Positions 54,737 through 64,000 of a DNA stretch of 64,000 nt are shown here, in pieces. The stretch lies in contig JAUJYZ010000434.1 in the NCBI GenBank assembly GCA_033675265.1, positions 186,001-250,000 on the forward strand, written 5' to 3'. The notes below the pieces were generated by a model. The model was not told where the DNA came from and searched no databases. It saw only the letters and a program-made list of their open reading frames with translations. Source of the DNA: Actinostola sp. cb2023 (lineage: Eukaryota > Cnidaria > Anthozoa > Actiniaria > Actinostolidae). The translations under genes and the position numbers were made by a program. Every line of letters begins with the position of its first letter. Position 1 is the first letter of the stretch.

Positions 54737-56587
54737 TAATAATATAATAATAATAATTCTCGTTCTCAATATTGAGATCTGCGCTGCTGTGTCTGAGAGG
54801 CTCAAGAACATTTAAGAGATTACCTTGTGACATTAAAAACATTGATTTAGATATAGAAACGACAGTAGGAGCCATCTGTAAATAATATTTTTATATCTTT
54901 ATTTATTTATTTTTTATCTTTTTTATATATATATATATTATTGCTTATATTATATTATTCATATTTATTGTTTGTATTTTAATATCATTAGTTAATTGTT
55001 ATTGAACAATCCAAGCGATCATTTTAAATTTTGTAAATAAGGATTTTTATCTATTTTTCTATCTCTCATTTGTAATTTGTTTTGAAGAATAAAGTTATTA
55101 TTATTATAATAATAAAGTAATAATAATAATAATAATAATAATATAATAATAATATATAATAATAATAATAATAATATAATAATAATAATAGTAATAATAA
55201 TAATAATAATATAATAATAATAACAGTAATAATAATAATAATAATATAATAATAATAACAGTAATAATAATAATATTACGAACTACATTACTAAAGATAT
55301 TTGTATGCGCGCGTCTTTTTTGATGGGTTTCCTGTGGTAGAGCGCGCGCGCGCGTCATACCTTGGCTTTTGATGATCGTAGTAACCCTGATATCGTCGTA
55401 AGCACCCTTGAGTTTTTTGGCAATCAGTTTACGTTGTTCTCGATACGGTGTTAGAATCACTACATCCGTTTTCTTGATTCCATCGTGTTTGTTTACCAAG
55501 TATTTAGCAATCTGAACCTGAGAAGAAAAGCAGCCAATTTCATTGTTATTAAGAGAAGATTTTTTACGAACGCGCGTATTGAGCGCCAAAAACCAATAGC
55601 ATGGAGAATACGTTTTGTACAAGGCTAAAACTGCTTTAGCAAAGAGTTCAAGCTATTTGGGATGGTTTTTGACCGGTAAAAGTGAAATTAGAGTGTTAAT
55701 CCAAAGTGAAAATTTGATTTGAAAACTGTCCACATGGGCTAGATCTGTATATTTACTATTATTGCTGATGTTTTCCCCTGAATTACCTCAAATTTGAAAC
55801 AAAAAGCAGGAAAATGGCTTTGTACAACGCTAAAACAGCTTTAGGCAGAAAATTTACTTTGTTTTTAATAGATTGTGCTTAGTTAAAATAAAATTAGAGT
55901 GTTAATCCAAAGCGAAAATCGAAAGTCAAACTGTTCAAAAGCGCTCGTTTTTGGCGCTTTTCGCGGATATTACGCGATGTTCAAATAAATATCCTCTCAC
56001 TTCAAAGAGCGTGGACTAGCCAACTTAGCAACCCCTTGCTCTCTTAGATTGGCTAAAAATTGGAAACAAGTTGCAAAATGCCTCTGTATTTACGACACCG
56101 AAATGCTTACTGCTTTGTCTGCTTCCTTTTCGTTGTACTTTGAGTGGACGCCACTGTCTGCCGTTGATATCACCGACGACTTTTCTTCTCCTTCAACGTG
56201 CAAGAAAACTACTGGCAAATCAGAGTTGCCACATTTGGCGTCAGGCCAAAACTCAAATGGTGTTCTCGTGCGAAGCGTCACGCTTTCGTCCGTGATTAGT
56301 AGGTTTTCGTAGAAATACCAGGATGGGAAGCAACATATTGACGGATGCTAGTGGGAAAAATATATATAAATGACAGTAAACCCGTAAAACTTGTTCAACT
56401 TGTAGGATAATGATGTCTATTAGAAAATATCACCTCTCTCTCTCTCTCTCTCTCTCTCCCTCCCCCTCTCTCTCCCTCTCTCTCCCTCTCACTTCCTCTC
56501 CCTCCCTCTCCCTGCCTCTCCCTGCCTCTCCCTGCCTCTCCCTGTCTCTCTCTCTCTCCCTCTCCTCTCTCCCTCTCTCTCTCTCCC

Positions 56588-56663
<76 letters not shown>

Positions 56664-59600
56664 TCTCTCCCTCTCTCTCTCTCCCTCTCTCTCCCTCTCT
56701 CTCACGTGTGCGCACAGGGGTGATTGCAGTCACGGGACTCGGCCCAGGCTACTACATACCATTCTGTACTGTATTCTCAACATTGCTGCATTCTTCGATA
56801 ATCGTTCAAACATCGACTTAGCTAGTCCCAGTTTCTTCGCCCGTCTATCAGTTACAATTGGCTGAAGCTGTTTATGATCGCCAATCAGCACAATTTGTCT
56901 TGCGTTTGATGACGTCATAGGAACAAGCACTTCCGGTTCCATGCACATCCCACTTTCATCCACAACACATTGTATAATGTTGCATCTTTTTCGGATGAGT
57001 TCACTGCCTGATCGTGAGCAGGTGCAGAGAATGATCTCTTTGCCCGTTTCTTCGATTGCCCAACGCTCTGCTGTTTTAATCATCTACAGACAAAATACAG
57101 TCGGTCAGAGTTTGAAAAAAAAATCGTCTTCATCGTTTCACGGGGTTCCTGTGGTAAAAGAAAGGAGACCGAGGGAGACTAGAAACGAGGAAATGACGTC
57201 ATTGAAATAAAAGGGAGCGCTTACAGAGCAGTACTCTTCAACGTCTTTACCACTGGGTCGGATCTTTTTCTCTTTGGCTTCGTTAAAACCTTGTTCCATC
57301 CTACGTAGTCCTTCCGCGTACGGTGATTGGATGTCCCTGATCACGTGATGTAGCGATATTTCCCTGAGCTGACCCTCGGGGACTTTAAGCTCGTCGTCAC
57401 TCGTGGGTGGTTTTAGGTGGGTGACCTTGTTAGGGATGGGATATTCTGCTTCTTCTATCATAGAACCGTACACACGAAGTATCTTGTCTTTCATGTCAGG
57501 GATCCTCAATAGATAGTCTGGCAGAGAACAAAACAATACATGATCATTCCTACAGTTTGAAACTGTTTATGGGAACACCGTGTTCGCGAAACTTCGTCAA
57601 TCTACTGAAGAGTGATAGTGTGAATAGCTATAATTGTTATCTCCATTATTAGTCACCCTCCCCCATGGGAAGGGACCATTTTCCCCGTGGGGGGGGGGGG
57701 GGGGGGCTTCCTCGTGGGTTAGAGGGGGGTGAAGAGGGGGGAGCTAGTGGTGAGTAGCGACTATACAAGTAGAATATCTTATAAGATACCTGTGACAACG
57801 TCGACGGACTTGTTCGACGGACCACAATACAGCACTTGTGGAGGAGCTTTCGAGACATCGTTGTCCGTGTCGCTTTCCCCGTCCTCCTTGTTTCGCTCTG
57901 GTGCGGTTGTAGGGGCATCCTTCTCCTGTTCCTGAGATTTCTTTAACTCGAGATTTTGCTTTGCAAACCAGTACGCAATGTGGACACCAGTAACGGTTTT
58001 GCCGGTTCCTTTTGAATACAAAATAATGGAATATGCAAACAACACATCAGGGGTGGATCTAGGGGAGGGGTGCAGGGGGTGCGCACCCCCTGGATGAGCT
58101 GATATCTACTGCATCATTGGTGCTTGCGCTTGTGTACGTCCTGATCATAAATGGTGCAACACCTCCTAAAAGATGGTGCATCCCCTCCTAAAAGATGGTA
58201 CACCCCCTCCTAAAAGATGGTGCACCCCCTCCTAAAAGATGGTGCACCCCCTCCTAAAAGATGGTCCACCCCTCCTAAAAGATGGTGCTTCCCTCCTAAA
58301 AGATGGTGCACCCCTCCTAAAAGATGGTCCACCCCTCCTAAAAGATGGTGCACCCCCTCCTAAAAGATGGCGCACCCCTCCTAAAAGATGGTGCACCCCC
58401 TCCTAAAAGATGGCGCACCCCTCCTAAAAGATGGTGCACCCCCTCCTAAAAGATGGTGCACCCCCTCCTAAAAGATGGCGCACCCCTCCTAAAAGATGGT
58501 GCACCCCCTCCTAAAAGATGGTGCACCCCCTCCTAAAAGATGGCGCACCCCTCCTAAAAGATGGTGCACCCCCTCCTAAAAGATGGCGCACCCCTCCTAA
58601 AAGATGGTGCACCCCCTCCTAAAAGATGGCGCACCCCTCCTAAAAGATGGTCCACCCCCTCCTAAAAGATGGTGCACCCCCTCCTAAAAGATGGCGCACC
58701 CCTCCTAAAAGATGGTGCACCCCCTCCTAAAAGATGGCGCACCCCTCCTAAAAGATGGTGCACCCCCTCCTAAAAAAACCTGGATCCGTCCCTGAACATA
58801 CATCACTTTATTTTATCAAATACAGAAATGTGCTATGCATAGCATAGTGTAGATCCCTCGTTCTTCTAAGAATTTAGCGTCTTTCTCATCATGTACAGGA
58901 AAGTGTCATTCAAGAGCAGAGCTATTAAACCATACCTGGCGGTCCTTGAATGAGGGTGAAAGAACCTCGAAGAGCTTTTCTGACTGACGTTTCTTGGTAC
59001 TCGTTTAGATGTTTGAATGCTGACTTATTGTAGTGATCAGCAAGGGAAAGCTTGTCATCCGGAATTTCAAAATTACCTGACGTTGAAAAGGTTACACAAT
59101 TACGATACTTGCTGATTAATTAATGGGAATCAGTGATTTCGACGATGGAAATGATAATGATAAGGGGTGATGATGATGATGATGATGATGATGATAAGGT
59201 GTGGTGGTGATGACCATGATGATAATGGTAGTGGTGGTGGTGGTGGTGATAATAATGACGAAGACGATGGCGATAATGGGGGTGATGACCATGATGATAA
59301 TGGTGGTGGTGGTGGTGGTGGTGATAATAATGACGAAAACGATGGCGATAATGGTAGTGATGACCATGATGATAATGGTGGTGGTGGTGATGATGATAAT
59401 GACGAGGAAGACGATGGCGATATAACAACATTATGCATACCTCCTGCTGGAATATTTCCACAACAAATCGACTGAACCATGTCACTTGATTTTGCTAATT
59501 TGGAATTGAGAGCCATATGCATACGCCTTACAAAATAACAATGATATCATTCAATCAGACAACTCAAAGTACAATAGAGTCAATAGAAATCCCTAGCTAA

Positions 59601-62600
59601 TGCCACATTCACACCAAAACGTGTTAGTTAAACTGGGTTTTTCTAGCTTCTATAATCTGAGAGCATCTAATTTCACAAGAATCAAACTATCTGGTATTTA
59701 TACTATGCAACACAAAGGACATTTTACCAGCAGTTTTGTGCCAAATGTTGCGTGGCGTTTGTAGATAATTTTCTAAACCTGTTTAGTTAAACCACTTCAA
59801 AATATAACCCTGAAGATGAGCTCGGTTTGTTTCCAAAATAAATTCCAGGTTGATGAGACAAGCATTTACTTATTATGCACATCAAAATATGTTTAAGCCT
59901 TGGTGTGAACGGGGCATTGACTAACCTTAAAGGAACTGTTTGATAAATGATTTCCATATCACACGTATGACAATTCCCATCTAAAAACAGTTGTGGCATG
60001 TCTGATGACATGTTGTTAATAACGAGTGTGACATTCCATTCCATGCCCTTTTCCTTGACCACTTCTCGTACGACACAATGGCCAACCCAGATGGTTCTTG
60101 CTTGTTTGATATCCACAGTGGATGTCGCCGCGTTACTGCTGTCGGATTCATCGTCACATTTCGGGATTCTCACGCAAGCCAAGTCTCCAAATTTCATCTC
60201 AAGCTGTCGCCACAAGCAGAACGACTCTTTCAGAGTAAACTTCCCTTGGATTTTCTCATCTTCTTTGGAAGTCCACTTGATGCGATGCGACTTCAGGACA
60301 AAACCTTCATTCTGGGCAACCGCCACATTAGCTATTTCTATTGCAAGTACTGGTTTCCAATGGCGAATGTAGTCATCGATGGAATGATACCTGTCTTTAG
60401 AAGCAGGTTCGTGGTGGTCTCTTGCAAAACATGTACGAGGTAGTCGTCGATGCTCCAGGCAAATATTGAAATTTGACGATACCTTGAACAGTTGGACATC
60501 AGGGCAGAGGATTGCAAAAGACAACCGAGAGAAGAGCTGGACGTGAACGATGTCAAACTGGTTGAGTGTCATCGTGATGTCATAGTAATGGCCATCGTCA
60601 TCAAAAGGCTCGACTTTGAACTTTTGGGCACCATATCGATCTGTGCTGTTATATGTCCGACTTACGGTCGACTCCTCAGGGATTTGATTGCTTATATATT
60701 TAATAAGCTGCCTGATTTCATCCTCATCACATTCCTTGGCTGCTTCTATTAACTGCATCCACTTTGCTCCCTGCACTTTGTAAACTTTGCAATCGTACGG
60801 AGCAACAGAAAGCAGCAGACTCTTTACATCTCTCTTTTCTCTGTCCTGTGGAAGTCGTATCTTTTGATCTGACTCACTCTCCTCCAAGGAAGGGCTGATA
60901 TACATTCTTACTCTCCATGTTAGGCTTGTTTGACGATTTTCATCAGGGTCTGTTTTGGAGAACACCGACAGATCGTCAAAGCTAATTCTTCTATTGCTAG
61001 AGAGAAGGTCTTGTTCTGGATCTTTAGGCCGAATCACGAAGGAATTATCCTCCAGCTCATCAACATACACCGCAACTCCCTGGTTCTTTCCCTTCAACAT
61101 ATGAGCAAAGGAAATGCGTTTGCATGCTCTTTCGAAATCTCTGGAGTTGCCCTTTATGAAAGTGGATCTCCTGCAGAACGTTTTCACATCAACTATGTCA
61201 AATGCCCTCACTTCTGTTTTCAAACGACGATGGATTTCGATATCCATGTACCGTCTGATTGGTGAGGTAAAGCGAACGTAATTGCTTACAGCTAGCGAAT
61301 GGTGCATGACCTCTTCTTCCGAGCATACGTACTCAGCCCTGGTTTGGATGCGCCTGAGATGATCATCAGCTAGCCTAAGTTGTGGTGAACAGTTTGGATC
61401 AGCAATCAGGAATTCCAACATGTGGTATTTTTCAGTAGTTACAGTATGGAGGACTTGCTTCCAAACAGGGTCTAGGATGTCGATGCTCTTATCCGCGGAA
61501 TCCACCATTTCTCGGACGTCATCTTCAATGTCTTCACTTTCAAGGTACTTGATCATGGAAGGAAGATATTTAGCAAATTCACCATAATTTTTCGCCCACT
61601 GATTCAGACGATGGACCTTTGGTTCAAGATGCGAGGCCAAAGGAGTTGTACCCGGTTGATCACGTTGCAGAATGGCTCCAACTGTACGGTTGGCAAGAAT
61701 CATCAGCTCTTCAACAAGCTCATGTGCTGCGATATCCACTCTTTGCTGAGAATGGTCAACAGCTCCGAGACGCTGTCTGCGCAGTTTCTGCGCAAGAGGA
61801 TGCAACAATGCTATTGAATCCTGCAAAAAGCTCTTGTCTTCGTTGGAAATGTCTTTGTTAAGCTCTTCGCCCTCAATGACTTTTTGTGCATCAGAGTACG
61901 TCAGCTGGCAACGAGAACAAGTGACTGTTCCCTCTGTCCTCGGCTGTTCCACGACGGTTCCGTTGCTGTCCATTATGACATAAACTGACTGAGTCAAACG
62001 ATCCTTGTTTTCCAGCAGGCTGCAGTGATTTTCACTTAGTATTCCAGGCAGCATTGGAATCTTCTGCAAGTCGGGATTGCCAGGGTAATACGACATTCCT
62101 CTTTGTCTGGCATCTTCATCAACTCTGCTGCCAGGCTTCACAAAGTAGCTAACATCTGCAATATGGATCCCAACCTCGACGAAGTTCCCTCTGTCCATCT
62201 TCTCTATTGAAATAGCATCATCAAGATCTGTAGATCCTTCTGGATCAATTGTGAAAGCGTTTGTTACCTTCATTCGACTATCCAATTCAGCTTGTGGAAT
62301 TCTCCAACCAGCTGGAAAGGATTTGTTGACTTCTGTTTCGATGCCACTGCCAAGTGCTCGTCTTACTCCATGATCAGCGTCAACTATCCTCATACAATCT
62401 TGGACAGTTTCACCCTGTGAGATGGTTCTGAGGACAATGCCAAGAGGGTAATAGCAATCACGTCTCCACTGAAGAAACTCAACAAGAAATAAAAATCTCT
62501 TCTTTTTCGCAACTATGGGATCCACCATTCTCTTGACTTTGTAAGGCTTCCCCTTCCTGTTCATCAGTCTCTTGTAAACAGGTATTTTTGCACAGGATTT

Positions 62601-64000
62601 GTCCGTTAGATTTGCGATTTTTGCAACCGACCTGTTGATGGGAAGCATGAGTGAGAAATTGTTTTCGTCCAGTCTGCAGACGTATTGTCTCTCTCGTGGA
62701 TTGATCAAGTGGTTTAGTACTCCTGCAAAAGAAAAGAAGAAAAAACACTGTTCCAGTTTGGTAGTCTATCTTCTCGAAAAAGGAGACATTGCATAAACGA
62801 CAAGCAGTAAAAAGGGAAGTATAAGAGAGAGAAGGAATGAAAGAAATAAAGAAAGACAGGGATGAAGGAAGAAAGGAAGGAAGAAAGGAAGGAAGAAAGG
62901 AAGAAAGGAAGGAAGAAAGGAAGAAAGGAAGGAAGAAAGGAAGAAAGGAAGGAAGAAAGGAAGAAAGGAAGGAAGAAAGGAAGAAAGGAAGAAAGAAAGG
63001 AAGAAAGGAAGAAAGGAAGGAAGGAAGAAAGGAAGGAAGAAAGCTAAGGAAGAAAGGAAAGAAGGAAGGAAGTTAGGAAGGAATTCGAAGGAAGGCATAA
63101 AATAAAGTAAATAAGCAATAAATATCAAATATGTTATATGTTATAACATACCAACGATACAGTCACACTTGCTGCTCCCGATATCCTGTACTTTCTCTGT
63201 ATCTATGACAACCGTATCTCGATCAAACGATTGTCTTACGTCACCCCTAATCTTGATATCAGGCTTCGTCTTGTCTGGAATCACAACGTAGGACGTTCTC
63301 GACTTATCAACACCAACACGAAGCTGACCAATCCGGTACCTTGATGGATCGCTTTCGATCATGCGCAGTAATACATCGGGTGTGAGATGATCTTCTTGGG
63401 AGTAATCGGTGCAGTCAAAGGTACGCTGCGCTCGTTCAGAGAGTCCTCTGTATAAATCAATCAGTCGAATTTCTTCACGGCCATTTATTCGACGAATTTC
63501 ATAATCACTTGATTTGAACTCTCTCAAGTCCCTAAAGTTAGGTTTCCTTTCTCTTCTAGACGGCGTGATCTGTGTTTCTTCTAAAGTAAAAAGACTTCGA
63601 AGGATAGAAGGATATTCGTCCTCGACAAACGTTGAAGCTTCTTCGGCTTTAGTGCTAGTGGTCCTGCACTTCTCGATGAAAGCTTCTACTATTTTATCGA
63701 AATATCTTGGTAGAACATCGATCTTTAACTCTTCGTTGCTATCAGTGTTTTCTTCTTCATAATCGTCTTCAACATCACCTGAACATGTCGATGATTGATC
63801 ATCCTTGGCGTCTGACGCTCCCCCCAGTCCGTCGTCACGTAGTTCTTGGACCTCGACAACTTTTTCATTTTCCACTCTTGCTCCGGTTTTTGGGACAAAA
63901 GATGGAGCATCTGGATTGAGCTGCTTGTACATAATAGGAGAGTTGACTTGTTCAGATAAATCTACCATCGTTGTTCCATGTAGATTTCCCAGGCTATCAC
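52840..64000 (-). CDS. HELZ2-like RNase II (RNB) and SF1 helicase protein, 5' end beyond window
   Basis: Exons in reading order: 64000-63152 (open at the edge; an ATG at 63968 is not clearly the start), 62722-59926, 59526-59441, 59076-58936, 58008-57790, 57517-57225, 57083-56760, 56347-56111, 55517-55361, 53425-53258, 52949-52840. All phases fit; about 1,790 residues. Exon 1 is acidic (DVEDDYEEENTDSNEE). The large exon holds an RNB domain with DPEGSTDLDDAIS, keeping all four catalytic Asp, and SPIRRYMDIEIHRRL. The following exons form an SF1/UPF1-type helicase: GPPG|TGKT (split by an intron), VVDESGMCMEPE, GDHKQLQP, QYRM|HP, GSEWDYVIISLVRS and NVALTRAKNGLCVIG. This order (RNB, then C-terminal helicase) is that of HELZ2 proteins, RNA-processing/innate-immunity-linked coregulators expanded in invertebrates. 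The first helicase and zinc fingers, if present, are outside the window. Confidence 0.9.
53481..53772. mobile_element. MITE, copy 2 of 50758-51046
   Basis: Same ends (TACACCTATTCC / GGAATAGGTGTA), arms and central ATTCGGCCATTTGAAAATGC as copy 1. It lies in a HELZ2-like intron. Confidence 0.85.
54389..54563. repeat. foldback element with AATAAGCCAGTTC ends
   Basis: AATAAGCCAGTTC and GAACTGGCTTATT with arms through TAAGGTTCAGTGCGCATGCG and AAGAAGGTGAT; near-perfect pairing around an AAATAACAC loop. It is inserted into a copy of the 42529-42716 MITE family. Confidence 0.85.
54663..54760. repeat. AAT microsatellite
   Basis: (AAT)n of about 90 bp; the poly-Leu, poly-Asn and poly-Ile frames over it are artefacts. 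Confidence 0.95.
55085..55285. repeat. AAT/ATAAT microsatellite
   Basis: Degenerate (AAT)n with interspersed ATAAT and CAGT interruptions in a HELZ2-like intron. Confidence 0.9.
56432..56703. repeat. CT microsatellite, 57 bp from a HELZ2-like exon
   Basis: (CT)n with CCCTCC and CCTGCC interruptions, about 270 bp. It lies just after the donor of exon 57083-56760. Confidence 0.95.
57670..57760. repeat. poly-G tract in a HELZ2-like intron
   Basis: A G run (about 57691-57706) inside a GC-rich 90-bp block; likely sequencing-error-prone. Confidence 0.7.
58080..58785. repeat. 21-22-bp minisatellite (CCCCTCCTAAAAGATGGTGC)
   Basis: About 31 copies with GTGCA, GCGCA or GTCCA variants, bordered by GGATCTAGGGGAGGGGTGC and by CCTGGATCCGTCCCTG. 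The inverted borders suggest expansion inside a dispersed repeat. Confidence 0.95.
59165..59420. repeat. GATGAT / GGTGGT simple repeat
   Basis: Three units of about 85 bp, each with GATGACCATGATGATAATGG, a (GGT)n run and AATAATGACGA. It lies 20 bp from HELZ2-like exon 59526-59441. Confidence 0.9.
62827..63085. repeat. GGAA/GAAGAAAG microsatellite
   Basis: Purine-rich (AAGGAAGG AAGA)n of about 250 bp in the first visible HELZ2-like intron. It is a tandem field of GGAA cores; frames on both strands are artefacts. Confidence 0.9.

Larger units (their letters stand above)
53426..55360 (-). other. HELZ2-like intron rich in repeats
   Basis: Contains the MITE at 53481-53772, pieces of the 42529 family at about 54170-54240 and 54580-54655, a foldback, two ATT/AAT microsatellites and a fragment of the 27127-27540 family near 55315-55355 that abuts the exon donor. 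No gene seen. Confidence 0.6.

Noticed and set aside
56395..56865. Ser/Leu and Arg/Glu frames of up to 151 codons
   Set aside because: CT microsatellite translation; the real HELZ2-like exon begins at 56760 on the minus strand.

Overview
This window is animal nuclear DNA, most likely from an intron-rich invertebrate. The style of its dispersed repeats suggests a cnidarian (sea anemone or coral), but that is a guess; nothing here fixes the species. The evidence for a metazoan is a MAGUK of the Discs-large family, Mediator and TFIID subunits, a cytosolic ribosomal protein gene, GT-AG introns with matching phases, many foldback/MITE-like elements and very many mini- and microsatellites.

Layout. 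(1) 940-17211 (+): the last 17 exons of a DLG scaffold gene (three PDZ domains, SH3, guanylate-kinase-like), 735 codons including the stop, frame closed across every junction. Its introns hold two tail-to-tail Penelope-like retroelement remnants, each with a hammerhead-ribozyme-like fold, plus foldback elements and minisatellites. (2) 17212-27970: about 10 kb without a gene I can recognise, full of tandem repeats and inverted-repeat elements, including a TTAA-flanked element and one with a 7-bp target duplication. (3) 27971-32476 (-): MED4 (Mediator), head to head with (4) 32560-35353 (+): TAF9 (TFIID/SAGA). Their start codons are 83 bp apart and each lies in a YY1-like motif. (5) 38101-40640 (-): an intronless coiled-coil gene resembling the TSNAXIP1 N-terminal family, broken by one apparent frameshift. 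(6) 41096-43072 (+): RPL35A, with a well-formed box C/D snoRNA candidate in its second intron. (7) 45593-52221 (+): a monocarboxylate-transporter-like (SLC16/MFS) gene. Its 4-kb first intron contains a large minisatellite interrupted by a 1.44-kb segment with about 320-bp terminal inverted repeats that carries two intronless ETS-domain genes. (8) 52840-64000 (-): most of a HELZ2-like RNase II/SF1-helicase gene, open at the window edge.

The most unusual item is the ETS cassette at 47671-49112. It has transposon-like ends starting at TA, two divergent ETS-domain genes inside, a third truncated inverted ETS copy in the right arm, and GGAAGT cores (the ETS recognition core) in both arms. A second theme is that several minisatellites begin at or beside exon borders. 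In DLG and TAF9 the repeat unit contains the exon end and its splice donor, so the genes carry about 5 and about 18 copies of a 5' splice site in series.

Limits: all exon borders were read by eye from splice signals and family similarity. Two apparent frameshifts and one unresolved splice phase may be assembly errors. No database search was possible.
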